Below, piece by piece: positions 1-10,448 of a stretch of 64,000 nt of DNA. A program made the translations under genes and the position numbers. The stretch covers positions 1 through 64,000 of the forward strand of contig NZ_CP019650.1 of the NCBI RefSeq assembly GCF_001999945.1, in the 5' to 3' direction. This DNA comes from Microbulbifer agarilyticus (GTDB lineage Bacteria > Pseudomonadota > Gammaproteobacteria > Pseudomonadales > Cellvibrionaceae). How positions within the stretch are numbered: the first letter of the stretch is position 1; the number at the start of each line of letters is the position of its first letter. The notes under the pieces were generated by a model that saw nothing but the letters and a program-made list of their open reading frames with translations, was not told the DNA's origin and ran no database searches.

Positions 1-1119
1 TTGCCGGCAGATCTGCATAATCCCGAATCGGTATCGAGCGGCTTGCCCGCTGGTGCCGGTGGTCAGCGGAAAGTGGAAGTAGAGGGCGCGATCAAACACG
101 GTAGTGCGCTGAATCGCGGTTTTACATTCGCTTCCTTTGTCGAGGGTAAGTCCAATCAGTTGGGCTTGGCAGCGGCGCAGCAGATTGCCGATAACCCAGG
201 CGGCGCGTATAACCCGCTGTTTATTTATGGTGGTGTTGGTCTGGGTAAGACGCACCTTATGCATGCCGTCGGTAATGCATTGGTGGAGCGCAATCCGAAT
301 GCCAAAGTTGTGTATTTGCACTCCGAGCGCTTCGTTGCGGATATGGTGAAGGCGTTACAGCTGAATGCGATCAGTGATTTCAAACGCTATTACCGTTCCG
401 TAGATGCGTTGTTGATCGATGATATTCAGTTTTTTGCCGGCAAAGAGCGCTCGCAGGAAGAGTTTTTCCACACCTTCAACGCACTGCTAGAGGGTGGCCA
501 GCAAATCATTCTTACCTGTGATCGCTATCCGAAAGAGATTGATGGCCTCGAAGAGCGCCTCAAGTCGCGATTTGGCTGGGGGCTTACCGTTGCGGTTGAG
601 CCACCGGAGCTGGAAACCCGAGTGGCGATCTTGATGAAGAAAGCCGAGCAGGTCGGCGTGGAATTGCCGCCGGATTCCGCGTTCTTTATCGCACAACGCA
701 TCCGTTCCAACGTGCGTGAGCTCGAGGGTGCATTGCGCCGGGTGATTGCAAATGCTCAGTTCACCGGTCGCGCTATCGACGATATTCTTGTGCGCGAAGC
801 GCTTAAGGATCTGCTGGCACTGCAGGACCGGCTGGTGAGTATCGATAACATTCAGCGCGTGGTAGCGGAGTATTACAAGATCAAGGTGGCGGACCTGCTT
901 TCCAAGCGTCGCAGCCGTTCTGTTGCGCGTCCCCGTCAGGTGGCGATGTCACTGGCGAAGGAGTTGACTAACCACAGTCTTCCAGAGATTGGCGATGCTT
1001 TTGGTGGCCGCGATCACACGACCGTGTTGCACGCCTGCCGCAAGATTAAAGAGCTGCAGGAATCTGATGGTGACATTCGCGAAGACGTACGTCTGCTGAC
1101 GCGCTCTTTGACCACCTAA
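1..1119 (+). CDS. dnaA: Chromosomal replication initiator DnaA (5' end outside window)
   Basis: DnaA binds DnaA boxes at oriC, melts the origin and loads the DnaB helicase. The visible 372 residues lack domain I, and the frame is open at base 1, so the gene begins upstream of the window and the first codon here is internal. Domain III (AAA+) carries Walker A GGVGLGKT at fragment residues 77-84 and Walker [10 protein letters not shown] around residue 140. Domain IV at the C-terminus has the DnaA signature [15 protein letters not shown], which contacts the box DNA. dnaN follows after 82 bp, the usual dnaA-dnaN order. Identification is certain; only the N-terminus is missing. Confidence 0.98.
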   Translation: MPADLHNPESVSSGLPAGAGGQRKVEVEGAIKHGSALNRGFTFASFVEGKSNQLGLAAAQQIADNPGGAYNPLFIYGGVGLGKTHLMHAVGNALVERNPNAKVVYLHSERFVADMVKALQLNAISDFKRYYRSVDALLIDDIQFFAGKERSQEEFFHTFNALLEGGQQIILTCDRYPKEIDGLEERLKSRFGWGLTVAVEPPELETRVAILMKKAEQVGVELPPDSAFFIAQRIRSNVRELEGALRRVIANAQFTGRAIDDILVREALKDLLALQDRLVSIDNIQRVVAEYYKIKVADLLSKRRSRSVARPRQVAMSLAKELTNHSLPEIGDAFGGRDHTTVLHACRKIKELQESDGDIREDVRLLTRSLTT

Positions 1120-1143
1120 CTGTTTGATATTTAATAATTTTTA

Positions 1144-1165
1144 CTACCGCTCGCGATAGCGGTAG
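1144..1165 (+). other. Hairpin between dnaA and dnaN
   Basis: CTACCGCT and AGCGGTAG form a perfect 8-bp stem around the loop CGCGAT, 36 bp before the dnaN start. No T-run follows it, so it is not a standard intrinsic terminator. It may be an attenuator or an mRNA processing site; the role is unknown. Confidence 0.4.
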
Positions 1166-1201
1166 GATAAAAACGACCTAACGTAGATCAAGGCAATAAT
1201 T

Positions 1202-2311
1202 ATGAAATTCAGCGTGAGCCGTGATGCCCTGGTAAAACCACTGCAGCTTGTAGCTGGCGTGGTAGAGAAGCGTCAGACACTGCCGGTACTGGCGAATGTA
1301 TTGATGCAACTGCAAGGGCAGGAGCTGTCGCTAACCGGTACTGACCTGGAAGTTGAGATCGTCGGTCGCCTGCAACTGGAGCAGCCGGCAGAGATGGAGG
1401 GTGAGGTCACCGTCCCGGCGCGCAAGCTGCTGGATATTTGTCGTTCGCTGCCCGATGGCGCGGAGTTGAAGTTTGAGCGCGATGGCGAACGCCTGGTGTT
1501 GCGTAGTGGCCGCAGCCGTTATCAGCTGTCTACACTGCCCGCGAGTGATTTCCCCAACCAGGAAGAAACCAGCGCGCAGAGCCGTTTCTCAATTTCTCAG
1601 CGCGAGATTCGTCGCCTCATCGATGCGACTGGTTTTGCCATGGCGCAGCAGGACGTTCGCTACTATTTGAACGGTTTGTTGCTGGAGTGTCGCCCACAGC
1701 AGCTGCGTGCTGTGGCCACTGACGGCCACCGTCTGGCCCTGTGTGACCGCGATGCACCCGGCCTCAATGTTGATGCGCCTATTCAGGCAATTGTGCCGCG
1801 TAAGGGTGTGCTTGAGCTTGGCCGTTTGCTGGAAGATTCCGACACGAGCGCCGAGGTAGTGCTTGGGAATAATCACATCCGCGTGGTTTGCGGCCAGTTT
1901 ACCTTCACCTCTAAGCTGGTTGACGGCAAATTCCCGGATTACGAGCGCGTTTTGCCACGCGGTACCGGCAATGAAGTCTTTGCCGACCGTCTGGCACTGC
2001 GCCAAGCATTCCAGCGTGCAGCGATTCTCTCCAATGAGAAGTATCGCGGTGTGCGCCTGCAGTTGTCCGAGGGTTTATTGCAGATCGTGGCAAACAACCC
2101 GGAGCAAGAAGAGGCGGAAGAGCAGTTGATGGTGGATTACCACGGTGATCCTTTGGAGATCGGCTTCAATGTCGGTTACCTGTTGGATGTTACTGGTGCT
2201 ATCCATAGTGATCAGATTCGCATTGGGCTCGGTGATGCGAATAGCAGTGCATTGTTGCAGCAACCGGAAGAGGGCGACGCGGTGTATGTGATTATGCCGA
2301 TGCGTCTGTAA
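1202..2311 (+). CDS. dnaN: DNA polymerase III beta subunit (sliding clamp)
   Basis: DnaN forms the ring-shaped dimeric clamp that tethers DNA polymerase III to DNA and serves as a docking platform for repair proteins. The 369-residue length is close to the 366 of E. coli. The N-terminus MKFSVSRDALVKPLQLVAGVV and the C-terminal YVIMPMRL are typical of the family, and three clamp domains of about 120 residues fit the length. ATG 1202 begins the conserved N-terminus directly. It is probably transcribed from dnaA or its own promoter, and a strong terminator follows before recF. Confidence 0.98.
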   Translation: MKFSVSRDALVKPLQLVAGVVEKRQTLPVLANVLMQLQGQELSLTGTDLEVEIVGRLQLEQPAEMEGEVTVPARKLLDICRSLPDGAELKFERDGERLVLRSGRSRYQLSTLPASDFPNQEETSAQSRFSISQREIRRLIDATGFAMAQQDVRYYLNGLLLECRPQQLRAVATDGHRLALCDRDAPGLNVDAPIQAIVPRKGVLELGRLLEDSDTSAEVVLGNNHIRVVCGQFTFTSKLVDGKFPDYERVLPRGTGNEVFADRLALRQAFQRAAILSNEKYRGVRLQLSEGLLQIVANNPEQEEAEEQLMVDYHGDPLEIGFNVGYLLDVTGAIHSDQIRIGLGDANSSALLQQPEEGDAVYVIMPMRL

Positions 2312-2384
2312 GCAACAACGTTGATTCAGTAATTGGTTTATCGAGAGTGCGCTAATTGAGTTGGTTACGCACAATGTCGTTTGA

Positions 2385-2415
2385 GACCGCCGCCCTCCGG
2401 GGCTGGCGGTCTTTT
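2385..2415 (+). terminator. Intrinsic terminator between dnaN and recF
   Basis: GACCGCC (2385-2391) pairs with GGCGGTC (2405-2411). The inner GCCC/GGGC pairs extend the stem, and TTTT follows. This separates dnaN transcription from recF. Confidence 0.8.
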
Positions 2416-2447
2416 CGTATCTGTAGTTCGCTATTTTGGGTGTAAGT

Positions 2448-3560
2448 GTGGCGCTATCCCGGGTAGTTCTCACAAATTTTCGCAATATCGCGCACGCTGA
2501 CGTCGAGTTGGACGGCGTTGTGCACCTGTTTTGCGGCGCTAATGGTAGCGGCAAGACGTCACTGTTGGAGGCCGTACATACGTTGGGTAGCGGCCGCTCA
2601 TTTCGCTCGCGTCAAAGCCAGTCGCTTATTCGCTATGGTGAGGAATCTTTAGCGGTTTTCGGTCGGCTGCGTAGTGGTGTTGCGCTGGGGGTCGAGAAGC
2701 TGCGCGACGGCAAAGGCCGGATACGAATCAACCAATTACCCGCGAGCTCCAGTTCGGAGTTGGCGGCATGCCTGCCACTGCAGGTAATAAACAGTGACAG
2801 CTTTTCCGCTTTGGACGGTGGTCCCGGCGTTCGCCGCCAGTTGTTGGATTGGACAGTGTTCCACGTGGAACATTCGTTTTCCGCGCAGTGGAAGGTGTAC
2901 CAAAGCGCGCTAAAGCAGCGCAATGCACTGCTCCGTCGTGGTAAAATTGACTCCAATTTACTGGCCCCTTGGGAGCAACAGCTCTTGTCGGCTGGTGAGG
3001 TGGTTCACCGGGGCCGCTATGAGGTCTTTCAGAGGTTGAAGGTCCTGTTTAGGGCGCGCCTGGATGAGCTTCCCCGTGACGTCTTCGGGGATCTGGATGT
3101 GCAGTATCGCAGTGGCTGGAAGCGTGAGTTGAGTCTCGCGGATGCCTTGCAGTCAAGTAGGTCGGGGGATTGTGATCAGGGGTTTACCCGGGTAGGCCCA
3201 CATCGAGCGGACTTGCGATTCACCATCAACGGGCAGCCGGCGGAAGCGGTGTTGTCCCGTGGCCAACAGAAGATGGCTGTGTGTGCTCTGCGGACTGCAA
3301 TGGCTGCGACGGTTGGGGCGACTGAACGACCGCTGTTCCTGGTAGATGATTTGCCGGCAGAGTTGGACGAAGCCAATCAGGCTCTGTTTGCCCGCTGGGT
3401 ACGCGATACTGCCAGCCAAGTATTGGTTACTGGTATTGATCCGAAAACCACACAGCGCGCTTGGAGTGCGCTTGATGGTGCCTGGGGTGACCCACAGATG
3501 TTCCACGTGGAACATGGTCGTATCGAATGTATTGGCCAGGGTGTTGACCAGGGCGACTAG
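2448..3560 (+). CDS. recF: Recombination/repair protein RecF
   Basis: RecF is an SMC-like ATPase that, with RecO and RecR, loads RecA at gapped DNA. Walker A GANGSGKTS lies near the N-terminus, and the C-terminal signature LSRGQQKMAVCALRTA and the Walker B-like LFLVDDLPAELD are present. The frame is open from TTG 2436, but GTG 2448 gives the family-typical beginning M-ALSRVVLTNFRNI, so I prefer it (370 aa). The gene carries two in-frame parS palindromes that encode the peptide FHVEH twice (2857-2872 and 3499-3514). It lies between dnaN, past a terminator, and gyrB. Confidence 0.97.
   Translation: MALSRVVLTNFRNIAHADVELDGVVHLFCGANGSGKTSLLEAVHTLGSGRSFRSRQSQSLIRYGEESLAVFGRLRSGVALGVEKLRDGKGRIRINQLPASSSSELAACLPLQVINSDSFSALDGGPGVRRQLLDWTVFHVEHSFSAQWKVYQSALKQRNALLRRGKIDSNLLAPWEQQLLSAGEVVHRGRYEVFQRLKVLFRARLDELPRDVFGDLDVQYRSGWKRELSLADALQSSRSGDCDQGFTRVGPHRADLRFTINGQPAEAVLSRGQQKMAVCALRTAMAATVGATERPLFLVDDLPAELDEANQALFARWVRDTASQVLVTGIDPKTTQRAWSALDGAWGDPQMFHVEHGRIECIGQGVDQGD
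2857..2872. other. parS: parS centromere site 1 (inside recF)
   Basis: TGTTCCACGTGGAACA is a perfect 16-bp palindrome matching the ParB-binding parS consensus, in the CCACGTGG-core form seen in Pseudomonas. In the recF frame it encodes VFHVEH. parS sites cluster next to the origin, as here. ParB loads on them to organise and segregate the origin region. Confidence 0.92.
3499..3514. other. parS: parS centromere site 2 (3' end of recF)
   Basis: This is the same 16 bases as site 1, 642 bp downstream, here encoding MFHVEH near the RecF C-terminus. Two identical palindromes in one gene are very unlikely by chance. Confidence 0.92.
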
Positions 3561-3567
3561 GCGTTAA

Positions 3568-6105
<2,538 letters not shown>

Positions 6106-6135
6106 GGCCACCCACACCGATTCTCATAGCCAAGA

Positions 6136-6175
6136 AGCCCGCGCGGTAGCCGATAACCACCGCGCGGGCTTTTTC
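6136..6175 (+). terminator. Terminator after gyrB
   Basis: AGCCCGCGCGGT (6136-6147) and ACCGCGCGGGCT (6159-6170) form a perfect 12-bp stem followed by TTTTT. It ends the gyrB transcript just before the convergent GNAT gene. Confidence 0.92.
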
Positions 6176-6192
6176 GTAAGTAAGTGATCACT

Positions 6193-6663
6193 TCACGTTA
6201 GCCGACAGTGCATCACGATCTGATCCTGGCCCGCGCTTGCGTTGAATGTCCGCTCCAATTCGACAAAGCCGTGCTGCTGTAAAAAGAAGCGCCCGCGCAA
6301 GTTCTCCTCCAGCACCACCGATGTGAGCTCTACCTGTCCAAATTTAGCCTGCTCCATCAGCTCGCTACCAACGCCGTGCCCCTGTTCACCCGGCGAAACA
6401 AAAATCGTCTGTACCTGATGGTCGTCTCCAACCGTCACCAGGCCCTCGGCGATAGCACTGCCGGGCCGTGAATACACCCAGTGCACATCCGACACCTTCC
6501 CATCGCTGCTCCATGGGCCGCACTGCGCCCTGAGTTTGCGCCGCATGGCGCGGCCCTGATCTGACCAATAACTGACGGGAAGACTTGGGTGTGCCGTCGA
6601 TGCGAGATAAAGCCATAGCTGTAGCAGTCGTTCTATATCCGATTCCTGCAAAGGTCTCAGCAT
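6193..6663 (-). CDS. GNAT family N-acetyltransferase (YjaB-like)
   Basis: The protein is a predicted acetyl-CoA-dependent N-acetyltransferase of unknown substrate. ATG 6663 is chosen because GGGAG sits six bases upstream and because MLRPLQESDIERLLQLW is a typical GNAT beta1-alpha1 start; this gives 156 aa. The acetyl-CoA pyrophosphate loop is VSPGEQGHGVGSELME, fitting Q/R-x-x-G-x-G/A. The later VLEENLRGRFFLQQHGFVELER is the beta5-alpha4 region. The layout, with AHPSLP after helix 1, resembles E. coli YjaB. It is divergent from the TonB receptor gene and convergent with gyrB. Confidence 0.85.
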   Translation of the reverse strand: MLRPLQESDIERLLQLWLYLASTAHPSLPVSYWSDQGRAMRRKLRAQCGPWSSDGKVSDVHWVYSRPGSAIAEGLVTVGDDHQVQTIFVSPGEQGHGVGSELMEQAKFGQVELTSVVLEENLRGRFFLQQHGFVELERTFNASAGQDQIVMHCRLT

Positions 6664-6816
6664 AACCACTCCCAGATTATTTCGATGCAGTAGCAGATGG
6701 TAGCTTCCCGCGCCAGTGGCTCCTAACCGAACATCCAGTCGCACCGCGACCGAAAATTGGCACGAAAGTTCAACAAAAACAGAGTTCTACACAGTGACAA
6801 AGATCGTTCTGTAAAA

Positions 6817-6835
6817 TATAATAATTCTCATTAGC
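6817..6835. promoter_or_regulatory. Fur-box-like site before the FecA-type receptor
   Basis: Bases 6817-6835 match 14 of 19 positions of the Fur consensus GATAATGATAATCATTATC. A perfect inverted repeat, TCTCATTA (6826-6833) and TAATGAGA (6841-6848), overlaps it, suggesting two overlapping Fur dimers. The gene product is a siderophore-type receptor, which fits iron repression. Confidence 0.65.
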
Positions 6836-6869
6836 TATCTTAATGAGAGATGTACACAAGGAGCGTCAC

Positions 6870-9032
6870 TTGGCCCGCTTTTCCCTCACCCCGATTTCTG
6901 TTGCCCTGCTCGCCAGCCTGAGCACCGGTGCTTTCGCTGAAGAAAAACCTGAAACCCTGGAAACAATTTCCGTTCTGGGTGACACCAACCAGATCGAAAA
7001 ACTGCCAGGTTCAGCGCATCTGGTAAGCGCTGAGGATCTGGAAAAGTTCGAGTTTGTCGACATCAACCGCATGATGCGCGCCGTACCTGGCGTCTACCTG
7101 CGTGAAGAAGACGGCTATGGCCTGCGTCCGAACATTGGTATTCGCGGCGCTGACGGTGGTCGCTCCGGCAAGATCTCTCTGATGGAAGATGGTGTGCTGG
7201 TTGCACCGGCGCCATATTCTGCACCGGAAGCCTACTATTTCCCGACCGCTGGCCGCCTGAACAGCATTGAAGTACTGAAAGGCCCGTCCACGCTGAAATA
7301 TGGTCCTTTCACCGTTGGCGGTGCGGTCAATATGCTTAGCACACAGATTCCAAATGAATCTACCGGTAAGGTCCAACTGGAAGCGGGTCAGTACGGTGAG
7401 AACCGCCTGCACACCTTTTACGGTGACAGCACCGACACCGCGGGCTGGTTGATCGAAACCCACCAGCAACGTGCAGATGGTTTCCGTGACATCGATCGCG
7501 CTGACAGCGCCGATATCAACAAGGAAGACTACCTGCTGAAAGGCCGCCTGAACTCCGCCGAAGGTGCGAAGTACGCTCAGCAGCTGGACGTGAAGTTGCA
7601 GTACTCCGAAGAAGAGTCCGGCATGAGCTACCTGGGTCTGACCGACGCCGATTTTGCGGCTGACCCGAATCATCGCTATGGAATCACTGCATTGGACGAG
7701 ATCGAAAACCGTCACAGCACTGTGCAGCTGAACCACTCAATCGCATTGACTGACAGCTTCAGCCTGAACACCCAGGCTTACTACAACAAGTTCAAGCGCG
7801 ACTGGTTCAAGACCAGCCTCGGTAGTCTTGTTGATAGCGCCAACGCCGGCGATGCTGATGCGCAAGCCATTCTCGATGGCACTATGGATTACGATTTCTA
7901 CATTAAGCATAACGACCGCACCTACGTTTCTCGTGGTGTGCAAGTGAGTGCTAACTGGCAGTTCCAGACTGGTGGTATCGCCCACGACCTGGAGTTTGGC
8001 GTGCGCGATCACTACGACGATATTGACCGTTTCCAACCTCAGGATAATTACAGTCAGATCGATGGTGAGCTGGTGTTTGTGGACATCACCGACCCGAGCT
8101 CAAGCAACAACCGCATTGGCAAGGCAGACGCCACTTCCCTGTTTGTGTACGACCAGATTCAAGTGAATGAGGCTCTCGCCCTGACTGCGACCCTTCGCTA
8201 CGAAGATATCGCAACCTCACAGCAGCGCTACGAAGATATCGAACGCACCGAAAAAGGTAGCTATCGCGAAAACTCACTGAGCGAATGGCTGCCGGGCCTC
8301 GGTCTGACCTATCAGCTGACCGAATCCGTTACCCTGCTGGCGGGCGCACACCGCGGCTTTGCGCCTCCCGGTTCCGGCTCCTCTGACGGCGAAGCCGGCG
8401 ATCTGTCCACCAACTACGAGTGGGGCGCGCGCTTCGACAACGGTAGCCTGCGTACCGAAGTCATCGCCTTCTACAGCGATTACGAAAGTACCGTACAAAA
8501 TTGTTCCGTGGCAGTTCCATGCGCCAACGGTAACGACAGTGGCACCTACGCGTTGGGTGAATCGGAAATCAAAGGTGTTGAAGCCCTGGTTGCTACCGAG
8601 TGGTCGCTGGCTAATGGTTGGCTGATTCCGCTGAGCGCTAGCTACACGTGGACCGACGCCGAAATTACGCGTGATAACGTTGACGAAGACATCCTTGCGG
8701 GTGACAACTTCGCCTATCTGCCAGAGAACGTATTTGCGGTCACCACCGGTATCGATAGCGGTGCCGACTGGCGCGTTAACCTGACTGCCGCCTATCAGGA
8801 TGACATGTGTGTCGATAATTCCTGTAACCGTGGCGACGTCGACCAGTTTGCGCGCACCGAGTCCCTGTGGGTGGTCGATGCAGCTGCGCACTACGACTTC
8901 AGCGAAGACCTTGCCGCCTACCTGAAGGTCGACAACCTGCTGGACGAGCAGGCGATCATCAACCGCGCCCCAGACGGCGCACGTGCCAATCGTCCGCGTA
9001 CCGCTTCTGTTGGTGTGACTTACAGCTTCTAA
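6870..9032 (+). CDS. TonB-dependent outer-membrane receptor, FecA-like
   Basis: The protein is a predicted outer-membrane beta-barrel taking up a ferric complex, powered by TonB-ExbBD. From the N-terminus: a signal peptide ending near GAFAEE, a TonB box-like stretch (ETLETISVLG), a plug domain (PNIGIRGADGGRSGKISLMEDGV, GPSTLKYGPFTVGGAVNMLS), then a barrel ending in VTYSF with the terminal Phe needed for assembly. I choose TTG 6870 (720 aa) over ATG 6843: AAGGAG lies six bases before the TTG, while the ATG sits inside the Fur-like inverted repeat with no ribosome site. The plug resembles FecA (ferric dicitrate) receptors, but no fecIR genes are nearby, so the substrate is open. Confidence 0.93.
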   Translation: MARFSLTPISVALLASLSTGAFAEEKPETLETISVLGDTNQIEKLPGSAHLVSAEDLEKFEFVDINRMMRAVPGVYLREEDGYGLRPNIGIRGADGGRSGKISLMEDGVLVAPAPYSAPEAYYFPTAGRLNSIEVLKGPSTLKYGPFTVGGAVNMLSTQIPNESTGKVQLEAGQYGENRLHTFYGDSTDTAGWLIETHQQRADGFRDIDRADSADINKEDYLLKGRLNSAEGAKYAQQLDVKLQYSEEESGMSYLGLTDADFAADPNHRYGITALDEIENRHSTVQLNHSIALTDSFSLNTQAYYNKFKRDWFKTSLGSLVDSANAGDADAQAILDGTMDYDFYIKHNDRTYVSRGVQVSANWQFQTGGIAHDLEFGVRDHYDDIDRFQPQDNYSQIDGELVFVDITDPSSSNNRIGKADATSLFVYDQIQVNEALALTATLRYEDIATSQQRYEDIERTEKGSYRENSLSEWLPGLGLTYQLTESVTLLAGAHRGFAPPGSGSSDGEAGDLSTNYEWGARFDNGSLRTEVIAFYSDYESTVQNCSVAVPCANGNDSGTYALGESEIKGVEALVATEWSLANGWLIPLSASYTWTDAEITRDNVDEDILAGDNFAYLPENVFAVTTGIDSGADWRVNLTAAYQDDMCVDNSCNRGDVDQFARTESLWVVDAAAHYDFSEDLAAYLKVDNLLDEQAIINRAPDGARANRPRTASVGVTYSF

Positions 9033-9054
9033 TTTCTGAAGTTGCATGACACAT

Positions 9055-9083
9055 AAAAAAACCCGGCAATTGCCGGGTTTTTT
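9055..9083. terminator. Bidirectional terminator
   Basis: ACCCGGCAATTGCCGGGT is flanked by A-run and T-run, so it works on both strands. It serves the TonB receptor (plus) and the convergent methyltransferase gene (minus). Confidence 0.93.
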
Positions 9084-9097
9084 ATGTCTGAGATGAA

Positions 9098-10285
9098 TTA
9101 TTGCAGTGTACCGCTCAGGTGCACAAAGTGCGCCTTGAGATAGCGCGTTTCTGCAATCGCCGGATGTACCGGGTGATCAGCACCCTGGCCACCACTGCCG
9201 ATGATGCTGATATTCTTGTCCAGGTGGCGACCAGCGCCGCGCAGGATTTCCAGCAAGGTATCCGATGCCAAGTGCATGGAGCAGGAGGCACTCACCAACA
9301 ACCCATTCTTCTCAAGCAGGCGCAGCGCCAACTCGTTGATATGTCGATAGGCCGCCTCGCCAGACTTCTGATCTTTGCGGCGTTTGATAAACGCCGGGGG
9401 ATCCAGCACTACCGCATCGTAACGTTCGCCACTGGCGATCAACGATTTCATCGCATCGATTGCCTTCCCCTGAATGGTGATCAGATCCTCTTTGCGATTA
9501 TTCAGTGCGGCATTTTCCTCACACCAGTCCAGTGCCTGCCCGGAAGCATCTACGCAAGTCACCTCGGTGGCACCGTAAGCAAGTGCTTGCACACCCCAGC
9601 CGCCGGCATAGGAAAACAAATCCAATACGCGACGGCCCTTCGCCCAGCGGTTCAAGTGTGCGCGGTTGTCGCGATGATCGTAAAACCAACCCGTCTTCTG
9701 TCCCTTATATACCGGCGCCACCAGGGGGACGCCATTTTCTTCAAATGGCACCATCTCCGGCACTTCACCGTAAGCGACCTCACACAACTCCGGCAACTCT
9801 TCCACCTTGCGACCCTGGTGATCGTTGCGCAGCAAAATGCCCTTTGGCTTGCACAGTGCCTGCAACGCACTCACGATCTCCTCCCAAAACTGCTCCATGC
9901 CCCAGCTACTGATTTGCACCACCAGGTAATCACCAAAGCGATCCACCACCAGGCCGGGCAACCCGTCGGAGTCTCCATATACCATGCGATAACTGGGGTG
10001 GTCGAAATAACGCTCACGCAAAGCCAGTGCCTGTTCCAGTCGCCGCTGTAACGTCTTGCGCGTGAACGCACCTTTGCGCGATACCAGCCGCGCGCAGATC
10101 AGTTGGTTTGGATTAACCAGCGCATAACCCTGGCTTTTGCCGTTGCTATCCAGAATTTCACACTGTGCGCCCGGCTCTATGCCCTTGAGAGGGCTTCGCT
10201 TTGTATCCACCTCATTACTGTAAATCCAGAGATGCCCCATCTTCAGGCGACGCTCGGCACGGGGATTGAGAATCAGTTGTTGCAC
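9098..10285 (-). CDS. rlmI: Class I rRNA methyltransferase, RlmI-like (PUA domain)
   Basis: The protein is a predicted SAM-dependent methyltransferase for 23S rRNA cytosine (m5C1962 in E. coli). An N-terminal PUA RNA-binding domain (LILNPRAERRLKMGHLWIYSNEV) is followed by an RlmI-type linker domain and a Rossmann fold with VLDLFSYAGGWGVQALAYGA. Later motifs are VLDPPAF and SCSMHLA; the Cys of SCS is the expected catalytic position in this family. The frame extends upstream to 10417, but GTG 10285 has GGAG eight bases before it and gives about 395 aa, the family length (396). TTG 10291 is an alternative. It converges with the TonB receptor gene. Confidence 0.88.
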   Translation of the reverse strand: MQQLILNPRAERRLKMGHLWIYSNEVDTKRSPLKGIEPGAQCEILDSNGKSQGYALVNPNQLICARLVSRKGAFTRKTLQRRLEQALALRERYFDHPSYRMVYGDSDGLPGLVVDRFGDYLVVQISSWGMEQFWEEIVSALQALCKPKGILLRNDHQGRKVEELPELCEVAYGEVPEMVPFEENGVPLVAPVYKGQKTGWFYDHRDNRAHLNRWAKGRRVLDLFSYAGGWGVQALAYGATEVTCVDASGQALDWCEENAALNNRKEDLITIQGKAIDAMKSLIASGERYDAVVLDPPAFIKRRKDQKSGEAAYRHINELALRLLEKNGLLVSASCSMHLASDTLLEILRGAGRHLDKNISIIGSGGQGADHPVHPAIAETRYLKAHFVHLSGTLQ

Positions 10286-10379
10286 AGACAAAACTCCGGT
10301 TTGGCAAGGGGGCGCCATTGTTGGGATGTGCAAAGAAGAATACAAGCCAAATGTCGTCCGTGAAGGAAATTTGGCGCAT

Positions 10380-10409
10380 AAAAAAGGCCCACCGGTTTTC
10401 CGGCGGGCC
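10380..10409 (-). terminator. Terminator after the subtilase gene
   Basis: Read on the minus strand, GGCCCGCCGG and CCGGTGGGCC pair (one G-U wobble on this strand only) around AAAA, followed by a T-run. The wobble supports minus-strand function. Confidence 0.85.
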
Positions 10410-10448
10410 TTCATCATTGATGAATGAAGTACTGAAAGAAGAAACGCC

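Noticed and set aside
1120..1201. oriC between dnaA and dnaN
   Set aside because: I see no DnaA boxes (TTATCCACA type) here or elsewhere in the window; the origin is more likely upstream of dnaA, outside the window.
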